Shown: positions 8,472 to 18,194, counted from the first letter of the stretch. The stretch is DNA of 64,000 nt from Vibrio rotiferianus CAIM 577 = LMG 21460 (GCF_002741985.1 NZ_APHW01000108.1:1-64000); one strand, 5' to 3'. Notes: generated by a model from the letters alone, not told the origin. A program made the numbers and translations.

Positions 8472-9467
8472 TTACTTAATCAGTCGAACAACCAAAGAAC
8501 CTGGCGCTCGGATCGATTCAATGTTGTGACTCAGTACCGTGCCTTCTGTTGGCGCTGTGTAACGCTGAATTTCATCACCAAAGCTGTCGTATTGAATTGC
8601 AACCAATTGACCTTGTTCTACCTTATCCATCATCTTCACTTGTGGTAGTACAAAACCACCCAATTCAGCGCGAATGCTGATGATGTCTTTGCCTTCTAGG
8701 CAAGGCGTGATTTCTGCAACTTCACCAGTTACTACGTCATGGCGAGCAAGGATATTGAAGATGCCAGTCACTGTACGGTCGATCAGGTCCTGTTCTGTGT
8801 AACGACCCATACCCACTTCAATGGTGATGCTTGGAATGCCGCTGTTGTTCCAGACGGTTTCAAGTACACCAGCGTCACCCGGATCGTTAAGAATCACATC
8901 AGGGTTAATAAGGCGAGCCATTTCCAGAGATTGCTCGATACGGAAATCAGCAAACACGTACAGCGGGTAAGCAGCACCGGTGGTTTGAGTGTGCAAATCA
9001 ATCGCCAGTTCTGCGTTTGGCTTAAGAAGGTTATTCCACAAAGCAAATAGGAAGCGGTTTGCTTCGTTGCCGTTTGCATCGCCAGGGAAGAAACGGTTTA
9101 AGTTTGCAGGAGATGCATCAGGATCTGCAGAGAAGAAGTCACGGCTGTGGTTCAGCATGCCAGTTAGGTTGATGGTCGGAACGACAGTTACAGTACCCGC
9201 GATGTCTTTACCAATCAGTTCACGAGCGGTCTTTTGAGCTGCTAAAACACCATTGTATTCGTCACCATGAACACCTGCTGTGATCATGATTTTCTTACCC
9301 GGTTTTTCGCCTTTGAAAACCAACACAGGCAAATGTTGCCATTGAGATAGGGCGTTAGTTGCGATACGGAACCAAAACTTATGCTCGCCTGCAGGCAAGT
9401 CTGTTACGTCAAGAGATTGAATGACTTGATGACCTTGAACCACGTCATCCAGAAATTGTGTTGCCAT
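8472..9467 (-). CDS. Succinylglutamate desuccinylase/aspartoacylase family metalloamidase
   Basis: 331 residues from ATG 9467; GTG 9479 is the alternative start. Zinc-binding carboxypeptidase-like fold: AGVHGDEYNG carries the HxxE ligand pair, DLHTQT the third zinc ligand His, and ITIEVGMG the catalytic Glu region, all in family order. These enzymes remove an acyl group from an acylated amino acid. It follows a YfcC-type transporter gene on the same strand, so uptake and deacylation of one N-acyl amino acid is a reasonable inference. The exact substrate is unknown. Confidence 0.85.
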   Translation of the reverse strand: MATQFLDDVVQGHQVIQSLDVTDLPAGEHKFWFRIATNALSQWQHLPVLVFKGEKPGKKIMITAGVHGDEYNGVLAAQKTARELIGKDIAGTVTVVPTINLTGMLNHSRDFFSADPDASPANLNRFFPGDANGNEANRFLFALWNNLLKPNAELAIDLHTQTTGAAYPLYVFADFRIEQSLEMARLINPDVILNDPGDAGVLETVWNNSGIPSITIEVGMGRYTEQDLIDRTVTGIFNILARHDVVTGEVAEITPCLEGKDIISIRAELGGFVLPQVKMMDKVEQGQLVAIQYDSFGDEIQRYTAPTEGTVLSHNIESIRAPGSLVVRLIK

Positions 9468-9524
9468 TAAAGTTGTCACTCCAAAACATCTTACTTAGAT
9501 GCTTGTTTGCCATACGGCTTGAAT

Positions 9525-9551
9525 TAAAAAAGGCGAGAACTTGTCTCGCCT
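9525..9551 (-). terminator. Terminator after YfcC-type transporter
   Basis: On the minus strand AGGCGAGAC / TTCTCGCCT stem followed by TTTTT, between the transporter and the aspartoacylase-like gene. It would limit read-through, so the two genes may not be one simple operon. Confidence 0.7.
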
Positions 9552-9573
9552 TGTTACTTATTTGGTAATCAGT

Positions 9574-11106
9574 TTACGCAAAACCCATCACGTGAGCTGC
9601 GACGACGACAATGCTCGATAGGGTAAAGAGTAATAGCATAAAGCGCCAGCAGAATTTCGCCCAGTCACCCCAGTCGATACGACATACACCCAGTGTTGCC
9701 ATTAGAGACGCTGAAGTAGGAACGATAACGTTAGTGAAACCATCACCAAGTTGGAATGCTAGAACCGCTACCTGACGTGTAACGCCAGCGATGTCTGCAA
9801 GAGGAGACAATAGAGGCATTGTCAGCGCTGCTTGACCAGAACCTGAAGTCACGAAGAAGTTGAAGATAGATTGGAAAACATACATCAACCAAGCCGCTGC
9901 AACGTCAGGAAGACCGCTGATCACGCCACCAGCGCTGTTCAGGATCGAGTTCAGTACGCTCGCTTCATCAGTAGTACCGCCACCTAGGATAAGCAATACA
10001 CCTTTCGCACAACCAACCAATAGAGCAGGGGCAAGCATGATTGCTGCACCTTCTTTAAATGCGTCAGCCGCGCAGTTTAGCGTCATGCCGTTCAGACGGA
10101 AGATCGTACCGATAATCGCAACGACAAAGCCCATAGTGAAGAATTGAGACGCGATTTCCGGGATGTACCATGCATTAGCCACTACGCCCCAAACGACCCA
10201 TACCGTCGTTGCGATAACCGTAAGGATAACCAGCGTGTCACCTAGGTTCCAACGAGAGTCGTGGTCACCAAGCTCTTGCTGACGGAAGTATTTGTCAGTA
10301 CGACGGCTGTAAGAAAGCTCAGGGTTTGCTTTGATACGTGCAGCATAGATCATAGTGAAAGCAATACCAATTGCGGTAAACGCAGCCCAAAGACCCATAC
10401 GCACAGTCATACCAGACAGAACGGGAATACCAGCGATGCCTTGTGCGATCGCTACCGAGAATGGGTTCATCCAAGACGTTGCGAAACCAATCTGAGTTGC
10501 AACGTAGGTCACCATTACCGTGGTAATACCGTCGTAGCCAAGGCGAACCATAAGTGGCGCGATGATAATCGCAAATGCAACGGCTTCTTCTCCCATACCA
10601 AATACTGCGCCGCCCAAAGAGAACAGCAAGAACAGAACTGGAATGAACAGCGCTTCGTTACCTTTGGTCTTATCGATAAGGCGAAGGATGCCGTTGTCGA
10701 TTGTGCCTGTGCGCATTACCACGCCGAAAGCACCACCAATAACCAGCATGAACATGATAACGCCAATCGCGCTGCCCCATTTAGAGCCTGAAACCAGACC
10801 TTCGAATGGGAAGTTCATTAGACCAATGCCACCGCCTGAAGCGAACAGTCCAACCTTGTTGTAAACCAATTCACCGTTTTCGTCGGTTGCATAAGAGAAA
10901 GAAGATGGATCGATAACTGTGCGCGTTTTTTCTGCACCGTCGACCATGTACGTCACCTGTTGGCTATCGAAATGACCAGCAGGAATTAAGTAGGTAAGAA
11001 TCGCAGCAAGAATACCAACAATGAAGATCAAAATGAGGGTATCAGGCATCTGCCATGATTTAGGGGTTGCCGCCGATTCCGATGGCTGAGCGTGTGTGTG
11101 GGACAT
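9574..11106 (-). CDS. YfcC-family inner-membrane transporter (DcuC/arsenical-pump-like)
   Basis: 510 residues with many hydrophobic segments. The pattern MPDTLILIFIVGILAAILTYLIPAG near the N-terminus, the MGEEAVAFAIIIAPLMVRLGYD region and the C-terminal GDGFTNVIVPTSASLMATLG belong to the YfcC/CitM-related family, for which amino acid or peptide substrates are proposed. The N-terminal 20 residues are hydrophilic and cytoplasmic. The neighbour downstream is a desuccinylase/aspartoacylase homologue, which suggests an acyl-amino-acid substrate. Confidence 0.85.
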   Translation of the reverse strand: MSHTHAQPSESAATPKSWQMPDTLILIFIVGILAAILTYLIPAGHFDSQQVTYMVDGAEKTRTVIDPSSFSYATDENGELVYNKVGLFASGGGIGLMNFPFEGLVSGSKWGSAIGVIMFMLVIGGAFGVVMRTGTIDNGILRLIDKTKGNEALFIPVLFLLFSLGGAVFGMGEEAVAFAIIIAPLMVRLGYDGITTVMVTYVATQIGFATSWMNPFSVAIAQGIAGIPVLSGMTVRMGLWAAFTAIGIAFTMIYAARIKANPELSYSRRTDKYFRQQELGDHDSRWNLGDTLVILTVIATTVWVVWGVVANAWYIPEIASQFFTMGFVVAIIGTIFRLNGMTLNCAADAFKEGAAIMLAPALLVGCAKGVLLILGGGTTDEASVLNSILNSAGGVISGLPDVAAAWLMYVFQSIFNFFVTSGSGQAALTMPLLSPLADIAGVTRQVAVLAFQLGDGFTNVIVPTSASLMATLGVCRIDWGDWAKFCWRFMLLLFTLSSIVVVAAHVMGFA

Positions 11107-11324
11107 AACCTATTTCACGTCGAATTATAGAAAGCATGAAATATCGATAAAATAGAATAAAAAGTCAATGTTAACCGAGTTTGTGAACTATAAATTCATC
11201 AATAATTTGATCTGGAGAGGGTTAGGTTGTTTATCAATGATTTAATGGTTAATTGTTTTGGTGAGATGTTGTATGAATGAAAACGGAGTTAGGACTTGTG
11301 GCGATTCACAAGTCCCATAACTAT

Positions 11325-11651
11325 TCACTTTTCTGAATGAGGTGTTTGTTCTGAATAAAATGCAGCGACATCGCGTAAATCTTCATCATTCAACATGCGT
11401 AATTGGGCTGCCATCATCTCTGCCAAAGGACCTAAACGAAGCCCGTCTTGATAGGCTTTCATTGAATCATACAGATACTGAGCATTCTGGCCAGCTAGGT
11501 TAGGGTAAGTTTCGTTAGTCGTTATGCCATTCGAGCCATGACAATACACACAGCTTGGTGATTTGAGTTTGCCTTTTTCTGCGTCACCGAATGGTTTCGC
11601 CACAACAGAGGAAGAGAGAAGAAGAGACGCTAGAAGCACGTATCTAAGCAT
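11325..11651 (-). CDS. Periplasmic class I cytochrome c
   Basis: 108 residues: a short signal peptide (MLRYVLLASLLLSSSVVA), then a single heme-binding CVYCH and a distal Met in the LAEMMAAQLRML segment, ending in a C-terminal helix DLRDVAAFYSEQ. Size and layout fit monoheme cytochromes of the c553/c4-half type that carry electrons in the periplasm. No oxidoreductase partner is adjacent. Confidence 0.9.
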   Translation of the reverse strand: MLRYVLLASLLLSSSVVAKPFGDAEKGKLKSPSCVYCHGSNGITTNETYPNLAGQNAQYLYDSMKAYQDGLRLGPLAEMMAAQLRMLNDEDLRDVAAFYSEQTPHSEK

Positions 11652-11693
11652 GGATAGTTCTCGAATTTAAAATATTGGTTTCGAGATAGAATA

Positions 11694-11715
11694 AAGCTTC
11701 CCCTTAGGGGAAGCT
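11694..11715 (-). terminator. Terminator after threonine aldolase
   Basis: GCTTCCCC / GGGGAAGC hairpin just past the ltaE stop, followed on the minus strand by TTTATTC. Confidence 0.65.
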
Positions 11716-11732
11716 CAATGATCAAAATCAAG

Positions 11733-12737
11733 TTAAAGCATAGATTTAAGGCTAGATAGGAAAGTATCGATGTCTTGTGCCGAAATATCTTTGTGCGTCA
11801 CGAAGCGGATTGGGTTTCCTGGCGTAATCGTGATGCCTCGCTCCTTCATCTTTTCTGCAATACTAGTGATATCCACTTGTGGATCAAGCTTGGCAAAGAC
11901 AATGTTGGTTTGAACAAATTCTGGATTAACAGAGAAACCAGGTAATTCCGATAAACCTTCCGCTAGTTTTTTTGCGTTGATGTGGTCTTGTTTCAGCTGT
12001 TCTACTTGCTCGGTAAGGGCAAGTTTACCGGCTGCAGCAAGAATACCCGCTTGGCGCATACCACCGCCGACCATCTTTCTTAGGCGGCGTGCTTTTGCGA
12101 TGTACTCTTTGCTACCGAGCAGCAGTGAACCAACAGGGGCAGCCAGACCTTTCGACAGACAGATAGTCATTGAATCAAAGTACTGACCAATCTCTTTCAC
12201 CGGAACATCAAGCGCAACGGCTGCGTTAAATACGCGAGCGCCATCTAAGTGCATCTGCAGGTTATGTTTGTTCACAAACTCACGAGCCTCTGCAAGGTAA
12301 GAAAGAGGAATCACTTTACCATTGATGGTGTTCTCCAAACTAAGTAGGCGAGTACGTGCAAAGTGCGCGTCATCTGGCTTGATAGCAGCTTCTAGCTTAT
12401 CGAATGGCAAAGTACCGTCTGGGTTGTTTTCAATCGGTTGAGGTTGGATAGAGCCCAGTACCGCCGCGCCGCCAGCTTCGTACTTATAGTTATGCGCTTG
12501 CTGACCACATAGGTATTCGTCACCGCGTTCACAATGCGCCATTAAGCCAAGTAAGTTTGCTTGTGTGCCAGAGGTGGTGAACATTGCCGCTTCAAAGCCC
12601 GCAAGCACAGCAGCAAATTGCTCTAACTCGTTAACGGTTGGGTCATCACCGTACACATCATCGCCGACAGGAGCGGTAAACATTGCTTCACGCATTGCTT
12701 GGGTAGGTTGCGTAACGGTATCTGATCGAAAGTCCAT
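11733..12737 (-). CDS. ltaE: Low-specificity L-threonine aldolase
   Basis: 334 residues starting MDFRSDTVTQPT, the hallmark N-terminus of the family. PLP-dependent fold type I: the HLDGARVFNA segment binds the cofactor and TICLSKGLAAPVGSLL carries the Schiff-base Lys. It cleaves L-threonine and allo-threonine to glycine and acetaldehyde. Length matches E. coli LtaE (333). A Nudix gene ends 25 bases upstream on the same strand, so the two may be co-transcribed. Confidence 0.93.
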   Translation of the reverse strand: MDFRSDTVTQPTQAMREAMFTAPVGDDVYGDDPTVNELEQFAAVLAGFEAAMFTTSGTQANLLGLMAHCERGDEYLCGQQAHNYKYEAGGAAVLGSIQPQPIENNPDGTLPFDKLEAAIKPDDAHFARTRLLSLENTINGKVIPLSYLAEAREFVNKHNLQMHLDGARVFNAAVALDVPVKEIGQYFDSMTICLSKGLAAPVGSLLLGSKEYIAKARRLRKMVGGGMRQAGILAAAGKLALTEQVEQLKQDHINAKKLAEGLSELPGFSVNPEFVQTNIVFAKLDPQVDITSIAEKMKERGITITPGNPIRFVTHKDISAQDIDTFLSSLKSML

Positions 12738-12761
12738 AATTCTCTCCTCGGTCGAAAAGAC

Positions 12762-13277
12762 CTAAATATAACCGCAAAGACGAGCTTTGCTTAGGCAAGC
12801 GATAGTTTTGGCATCGGTAATAATGCCTTGAATAATTTTTTGTTCGAGTTCTTCTCGTGACAATGTTACCACTTCAATCACTTCGTCATCATCACACTCG
12901 TATCGATTGGTTTTGTTCAGTTGTTCTGCAACAAACAAGTACTGGATTTCATCACAGAAACCAGCAAGAGGGGTAACTTGACCAAGCGATGTGAATTTTT
13001 CGGCGCTGTATCCCGTTTCTTCCTCTAACTCTCTTTGGGCGCAATGTAAGGGCTCTTCATCGCCTTCGCGTGTACCAGCAGGCAATTCAAGCAACCATTT
13101 ATTAAGAGAGGGGCGGAATTGATTAACAAGAACGATTTTGCCATCAGAAGTGATCGGTAAGATAACGGCAGCTCCGGGGTGTTGGATAGTGGTATGTGTA
13201 ATCATCCGACCAGTTGGAAGGTTAATTTCTTCTTCAACCAAAGAAATTTGCTTCCATGTATGAATTGTTTTGCTCAT
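12762..13277 (-). CDS. Nudix hydrolase (ADP-ribose pyrophosphatase-like)
   Basis: 171 residues from ATG 13277 (an upstream in-frame start at 13337 adds a basic 20-residue tail). The Nudix box is complete: G-TREGDEEPLHCAQRELEEETGY fits Gx5Ex7REUxEExGU. PITSDGKIVLVNQFRPSLNKWLLELPAG upstream of the box is typical of ADP-ribose/nucleoside-diphosphate sugar hydrolases. It lies directly upstream of ltaE. Substrate inferred by similarity only. Confidence 0.85.
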   Translation of the reverse strand: MSKTIHTWKQISLVEEEINLPTGRMITHTTIQHPGAAVILPITSDGKIVLVNQFRPSLNKWLLELPAGTREGDEEPLHCAQRELEEETGYSAEKFTSLGQVTPLAGFCDEIQYLFVAEQLNKTNRYECDDDEVIEVVTLSREELEQKIIQGIITDAKTIACLSKARLCGYI

Positions 13278-13560
13278 GTCGTTTGTAGCTCTGCTTTGAA
13301 GACGACCTCTCCGAGAATAGAGAGTGTTTTGGAACATTAACCATATTTGACGTGAAACAAAAGTAGAAAATGAAGTCTAGATACGAAAGCGATTGCATTT
13401 TCAGTGAGTTAACTCCCATAAATGGAAACTTTGTTTGCTCGCGCGCGCGTCAATAAACGGTCTGATATAAGTGACATTCACTAAAAAATGCACTTGTAAC
13501 AAAGTGATAACAAATGTATAAAATTAAATATACAAACGATGTTTAGAAGCCGGAGCTCGT

Positions 13561-15222
13561 ATGATACAACCATCTTTTGCATCAAATGCTGAAAAAGCCC
13601 TTCTTTCAGAGCGCATCAATAAGCTGGCGAAAGCATTGACCGACGGCGTTTACGAGCGCGAACACACCATCAAACTCTGTCTTCTTGCTGCTTTATCCGG
13701 TGAAAGCGTCTTCCTTTTGGGGCCTCCTGGTATCGCAAAAAGCTTAATTGCTAAACGTCTAATCCAAGCATTTGATAACAGTAGCTACTTTGAGTACTTG
13801 ATGACTCGCTTCTCAACACCAGAAGAAGTGTTTGGTCCGCTGAGTATTCAAGAGCTGAAAGATAATGGCCGGTACGTCCGTCTTACTCAAGGTTACTTGC
13901 CAACGGCGCAAGTGGTTTTCCTTGATGAGATCTGGAAAGCAGGCCCTGCCATTTTGAACACGTTGTTGACCGTTGTGAACGAAAAGACGTTTAAGAATGG
14001 TAGTGACATCGAACGTGTACCGATGCGACTTTTGGTTTCGGCATCAAACGAGCTGCCAGACGAAGACAGCGGCTTGGACGCACTTTATGACCGTATGTTA
14101 GTGCGCGTATTTGTAAACCGCATTCAGGACAAACAGAATTTCAAATCCATGCTGACAGTGGGTACGTCTCAAGAAGCGCAAGTTCCAGAAGGCTTGGCGA
14201 TCACAGACGAAGAATACCACCGCTGGCAGCAACAGCTCGACAAACTCACTCTGACGGACAACGCATTCGAAAAGCTATTCCAACTAAAAACTATGTTGGA
14301 AACCAAAGTTGAGTCTGAGTTTGGCGACGCATCATTAACAGATATGTACGTTTCTGACCGCCGTTGGAAGAAAGCGGTCAAATTGCTTAAAGCAAGTGCG
14401 TTCTTCAATGGGCGCGACGAAATCAACCCACTTGATCTTCTGCTACTTCAAGATTGTTTGTGGAACAGCCCTGAGTCACGCGATGTCGTTCGCGGTGTGA
14501 TTCAAGAGTTCGCACTAAAACATGCCTTTGATCAGCAAGAAGCAGAGCAAGAGATCGAATATTGTCGTGAATCTTTGGTTGATGTTCAACATGAACTTGA
14601 AGACAAATATCGCATGACGCTAAATGCAGAAGCGGCAACAGGTCTGCTTCGCAAAGAAACCATGAGCTTTGATACCTCTAAAGCAAAAACCTACAAAGTA
14701 GGCGCAGCAGTGAATCTGGTTAAGCTGGTTATTCTACAAAGCAACATGTCGGTTTCCGAATCAGAGAAGGGCGACAGCCGTTGGGTCTACATACCAAAAG
14801 ATGAATTGGATCGAGTGATCAAAGAAGGTCATGGTGATGTGTATGGCTACGTGAACCAAAACACCAATATGTGCCGTTTGCGCTTCGATGTCGATGCGGC
14901 AAACAACCTTGTGATCCGTGACATTGCAAACCGCGGTGTGTTGGTGAGCTTAGTGACTCAACAAGGTTTAGACGTTGAGCTTTACCAAAAATGGTTGGCT
15001 GAAAGCGAGAAAGCAGTAAGTCAATTGAGTGAAGCTGAGCACCACATGCGTAAGGTTAAAGCCAACTTCCATGGCGCATTGCCACACAGTTTCGTGGATC
15101 CAGAGTTACCACGTCTAATGGAGTCGAGTCTGCAACAGGTGAGCCAGAGACTTGAGTCTATCCAAGGTGAAAGCGAGAAGATCCTTCAACGCTTTAAAAA
15201 CTTACATCAGTTTTTCTCTTAA
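13561..15222 (+). CDS. ravA: MoxR-family AAA+ ATPase RavA
   Basis: 553 residues. Walker A is GPPGIAKS (residues 54-61), Walker B VVFLDEI (118-124), followed by sensor 1 in LLVSASNELPD. The C-terminal third holds the LARA-type beta region and helical parts found in E. coli RavA (498 residues; this protein is longer). RavA with ViaA acts on respiratory complexes and sensitises cells to aminoglycosides in E. coli. The next gene starts 9 bases after the stop and encodes ViaA, so the pair is an operon. Confidence 0.92.
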   Translation: MIQPSFASNAEKALLSERINKLAKALTDGVYEREHTIKLCLLAALSGESVFLLGPPGIAKSLIAKRLIQAFDNSSYFEYLMTRFSTPEEVFGPLSIQELKDNGRYVRLTQGYLPTAQVVFLDEIWKAGPAILNTLLTVVNEKTFKNGSDIERVPMRLLVSASNELPDEDSGLDALYDRMLVRVFVNRIQDKQNFKSMLTVGTSQEAQVPEGLAITDEEYHRWQQQLDKLTLTDNAFEKLFQLKTMLETKVESEFGDASLTDMYVSDRRWKKAVKLLKASAFFNGRDEINPLDLLLLQDCLWNSPESRDVVRGVIQEFALKHAFDQQEAEQEIEYCRESLVDVQHELEDKYRMTLNAEAATGLLRKETMSFDTSKAKTYKVGAAVNLVKLVILQSNMSVSESEKGDSRWVYIPKDELDRVIKEGHGDVYGYVNQNTNMCRLRFDVDAANNLVIRDIANRGVLVSLVTQQGLDVELYQKWLAESEKAVSQLSEAEHHMRKVKANFHGALPHSFVDPELPRLMESSLQQVSQRLESIQGESEKILQRFKNLHQFFS

Positions 15223-15231
15223 GGAGGCGAC

Positions 15232-16686
15232 ATGTTAGGTGCAGACGGACTCAACTTGGCGCTCATGGTGGCGGACTCTGGCATCATTGATAGTGCGGTT
15301 AACGATTTAATGGCACGTTCACAAGTCATGATGATGGCAGAGAATCGAGGTATGAAATCTTCTGTTAAAAGTCATCTACTAAAGTGGCGTGGCAATGTAA
15401 AAAAGCGCATGACGAAAGTCTGTGAGACAGAACGTTTCCAACAAGAACTCGCGCTCTACCAAGAAGTTATTTATTGGGATGAAGAAGAGTTCTTTGAACG
15501 CATTGATGACGTAATCAAGAAGCTTGAATGGCATTCGGCGTTTTACATGCAAGCACGCCGCATGATGGAGAAGAACAAGGGCGTGAATAACCCAATGTTC
15601 CCTCATTACTTCTGTGACCAGTGGTATCAAAGCCTTGTTGAGGCCATTAAGCAAGCGCAAGTCTCTGAGCTTGAAGAGAACAAAGAAAAAGTCCTCAACG
15701 ATCTTTACCAGCGTATGGAAACCATGCGTAGCATGGATAAAGTGACGGAGTCTGGTGACGAAGAAAGCGTAGGGCGCTTGTGGGATATGGCGTCAGCCAA
15801 GTTGAGTAAAACTGACTTAACCGTGATGAAGCGTCACGCAGAGTTCCTTAAAAAGCACAAAGGCTTACAAGAAATCGCTGAACAACTTGGTCGCATGGCG
15901 GGGCAAGTCAATGATCCAGATCTCAACCGTGCTCCAGCAGAAGAGCTGCAAATGGTCGAGGAAAAGAGTGACGAAGCGACCGACGACATCGTCGGTATTC
16001 ACGAAAGTGACGATCTCAACAAATTGCTACCGAATGAAACCATGTTCTTGGCGTATCCAGAACTGGAAGTGGTGTTCTACAAGCATTTGGTTGATAAACG
16101 TTTGATGAACTACCGCACGCAAGGTAAGTCTCGCACATTGCGTAAAGTCAAAGCGCACAAACCAGATCACAAAGCGGTGGACGTTGAAAAAGGGCCGTTT
16201 ATCGTTTGTGTTGATGCGTCAGGCTCGATGAGTGGCTTCCCTGAGCAATGTGCTAAAGCCATGGCTTACGCACTCATGCAAATCGCTTTGGCGGAGCAAC
16301 GTGATTGCTACGTGATCATCTTCTCCACAGAGCACATAACCTACGAGCTAACTCGTCAGGATGGCTTACGTGAAGCTGCCGACTTTTTAACTTACAGCTT
16401 CCATGGTGGTACGGATTTGGAGCCAACGTTGATTAAATCCATCGATTTGATGAGCAGCGACAAATACAAAAACGCCGACATGGTCGTTATCTCAGACTTC
16501 ATTGCGCCAAAGCAGCAAGATGAATTGATTGCAAAAGTCGATGCGTTAAAAGCGAAGAAGAACCGCTTCCATGCTATTAGCTTGTCGAAGTACGGAAACC
16601 CAGCGTTAATGTCGATGTTCGACCACACTTGGTCTTACCATCCAAATGTAGTGGGGCGCTTGTTCAAACGCGTTGCCAACGGTTGA
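15232..16686 (+). CDS. viaA: VWA-domain protein ViaA, partner of RavA
   Basis: 484 residues, matching E. coli ViaA (483). An N-terminal helical half is followed by a von Willebrand A domain whose MIDAS motif DASGS begins near residue 328 (VCVDASGSMSG), with a later Thr in GGTDLEPTL. A strong AAGGAGG Shine-Dalgarno overlaps the ravA stop. ViaA stimulates RavA ATPase and links it to membrane complexes. Confidence 0.92.
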   Translation: MLGADGLNLALMVADSGIIDSAVNDLMARSQVMMMAENRGMKSSVKSHLLKWRGNVKKRMTKVCETERFQQELALYQEVIYWDEEEFFERIDDVIKKLEWHSAFYMQARRMMEKNKGVNNPMFPHYFCDQWYQSLVEAIKQAQVSELEENKEKVLNDLYQRMETMRSMDKVTESGDEESVGRLWDMASAKLSKTDLTVMKRHAEFLKKHKGLQEIAEQLGRMAGQVNDPDLNRAPAEELQMVEEKSDEATDDIVGIHESDDLNKLLPNETMFLAYPELEVVFYKHLVDKRLMNYRTQGKSRTLRKVKAHKPDHKAVDVEKGPFIVCVDASGSMSGFPEQCAKAMAYALMQIALAEQRDCYVIIFSTEHITYELTRQDGLREAADFLTYSFHGGTDLEPTLIKSIDLMSSDKYKNADMVVISDFIAPKQQDELIAKVDALKAKKNRFHAISLSKYGNPALMSMFDHTWSYHPNVVGRLFKRVANG

Positions 16687-16704
16687 TCGCGAGAATAGAG
16701 ATAC

Positions 16705-16734
16705 AAAAGCGGCATCGATTGCCGCTTTTCTTTT
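16705..16734 (+). terminator. Terminator after viaA
   Basis: AAAGCGGCA / TGCCGCTTT stem with a CTTTTG tail, 19 bases past the viaA stop. Confidence 0.8.
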
Positions 16735-16849
16735 GTCTATCTGTTTTGATTTGTCTTAACCAAAGTGAGTAAATCTGTACGGTTTAGCTCGAATTAACAT
16801 CGGATTGGTTTAAAACAAAGCAAACAGATAGGAAAGTACAGTTTTTTGT

Positions 16850-16877
16850 TTGACTATATTTTCTGAATCCGTAAAGT
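16850..16877 (+). promoter_or_regulatory. tRNA promoter (TTGACT-N16-TAAAGT)
   Basis: -35 TTGACT at 16850-16855 and -10 TAAAGT at 16872-16877 with a 16-base spacer. The same hexamers and spacing precede the other three tRNA units in the window, which supports the call. Confidence 0.75.
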
Positions 16878-16922
16878 AGCAACCAACGCAACGGGGCAAG
16901 GCTCTGAAGCGTTGAAAATAAA

Positions 16923-16995
16923 GGCGCTTGGCAGAGTGGCTATGCAGCGGATTGCAAATCCGTGGACCTCGGTTCGATTCCGGGAGGCGCCTCCA
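16923..16995 (+). tRNA. tRNA-Cys(GCA), copy 1, with one base missing in or next to the acceptor stem
   Basis: Anticodon loop TTGCAAA gives GCA; discriminator T and encoded CCA follow. It is identical to the three other tRNA-Cys copies except that the 5' end reads GGCGCTTGG where they read GGCGCCTTGG, so it is 73 instead of 74 bases. Either the acceptor stem is mispaired or position 8 is lost. It may be weakly functional, a pseudogene, or an assembly error. It is co-transcribed with tRNA-Gly. Confidence 0.85.
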
Positions 16996-16999
16996 TTTT

Positions 17000-17075
17000 G
17001 CGACACTAGCTCAGTTGGTAGAGCGCAACCTTGCCAAGGTTGAGGTCACGAGTTCGAACCTCGTGTGTCGCTCCA
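17000..17075 (+). tRNA. tRNA-Gly(GCC)
   Basis: 76 bases with CCA encoded. The acceptor GCGACAC pairs with GTGTCGC, the D-loop reads AGCTCAGTTGGTAGAGC, the anticodon loop TTGCCAA gives GCC, and the T-arm has GTTCGAAC. It follows tRNA-Cys by 4 bases, so both come from one precursor. Confidence 0.95.
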
Positions 17076-17291
17076 AATTATGGATATGGATATGGCAATG
17101 GCGGTATCCAGATGCGAAGAGCATCAACATCAAACCAGCGAAAGCTGGTTTTTTTGTATCTGTTGTGTGGTTCCTCCTCTATTTCTATCAGCCCATGATC
17201 GGATGTAATCACACAAGTGTGACTTTCCGATCTGCATTTGGCTACAAAGCGACTTACAATATGTTCTTCAACAAGGAAGCAATGAAGACAC

Positions 17292-18194
17292 ATGAGAAAT
17301 ACTGACGATTACATCATTTTCTATCATTTAGTTGAACAGGGTTCGTTCAGCGCAGCTGCAAGACAAATGGAGCTTACTAAGTCGGTCGTCAGTAAGCGTA
17401 TTGCCAAGTTGGAGCAGGAGATTGGCGTTCAGCTTCTGTATCGCACAACGCGCACGCTCAAGCTCACAGAAGCAGGGCAATCCTTCTTCGAACATGCACG
17501 TAGTGTCTATCAAGCCGTCGTTACCGCAGAAGAGTCGATTGTTGGCTTAGGTAAGAGTTTATCTGGCAATATCAAGATTACGGTGCCTACCATCTCTGGT
17601 GAGCTCATCCTTCCTACGGTTATTTCTGAGTTCAACCAAGCGTACCCAGATATCAATATTGATATGGAGCTGGACAACCGGTTTGCAGATATCGTCAATG
17701 AGGGTTTTGACCTTGCAATTCGTACAGGGGTTTTGCCTGATTCAAGCCTTATAGCGCGTAAGCTTGTTGATGCAAACTGGATTGTCTGTGCATCGCCCAA
17801 GTACGTCGCCAAACATGGTAAACCCCAAACGCCGAACGAGCTCACCAAGCACAACTGTTTGGTTTACGCCTATCAAGAGACGGGGGCGCGTGAGTGGGCT
17901 TTCAAACGTGATAATGAAGCTTATCAGGTTAAGGTGGATGGAAATCTATGTACCAACAACTCGTCTGCGTTACGTAATGTCGCTTTGCTAGGGCAAGGCA
18001 TTATTTATGTACCTCGTGTGCTGGTTTATGAAGACTTGCAGCAAGGTAAGCTCATTCAGTTGTTTAAAGACGAAACTGCCAAGTGCTTAGGCATCTATGC
18101 GGTGTATCCATATACACGTCAGCAGCCAGAAAAGATCAAGATCTTTATAGAACATCTTTATCAGTGCTTTCAAAATCGTAGCCATCAATTCTAG
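17292..18194 (+). CDS. LysR-family transcriptional regulator
   Basis: 300 residues. The N-terminal winged HTH reads DYIIFYHLVEQGSFSAAARQ with SKRIAKLEQEIGVQLLYRTTR and the TEAGQSFFEHA helix, canonical for LTTR proteins. The effector domain (about 90-290) contains DLAIRTG and the CrgA/TrpI-like VCASPKYVAKHG. No divergent target gene is present: the neighbours upstream are tRNAs. Target and inducer unknown. Confidence 0.9.
   Translation: MRNTDDYIIFYHLVEQGSFSAAARQMELTKSVVSKRIAKLEQEIGVQLLYRTTRTLKLTEAGQSFFEHARSVYQAVVTAEESIVGLGKSLSGNIKITVPTISGELILPTVISEFNQAYPDINIDMELDNRFADIVNEGFDLAIRTGVLPDSSLIARKLVDANWIVCASPKYVAKHGKPQTPNELTKHNCLVYAYQETGAREWAFKRDNEAYQVKVDGNLCTNNSSALRNVALLGQGIIYVPRVLVYEDLQQGKLIQLFKDETAKCLGIYAVYPYTRQQPEKIKIFIEHLYQCFQNRSHQF

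Noticed and set aside
10261..10791. Open frame of 176 codons on the plus strand
   Set aside because: It lies opposite the well-supported YfcC transporter gene, is His- and Asn-rich in a way typical of a reverse-frame shadow, and has no Shine-Dalgarno.
16928..17305. Open frame of 125 codons over the tRNA-Cys/tRNA-Gly region
   Set aside because: It runs through two tRNA genes; the protein is a translation of tRNA sequence.
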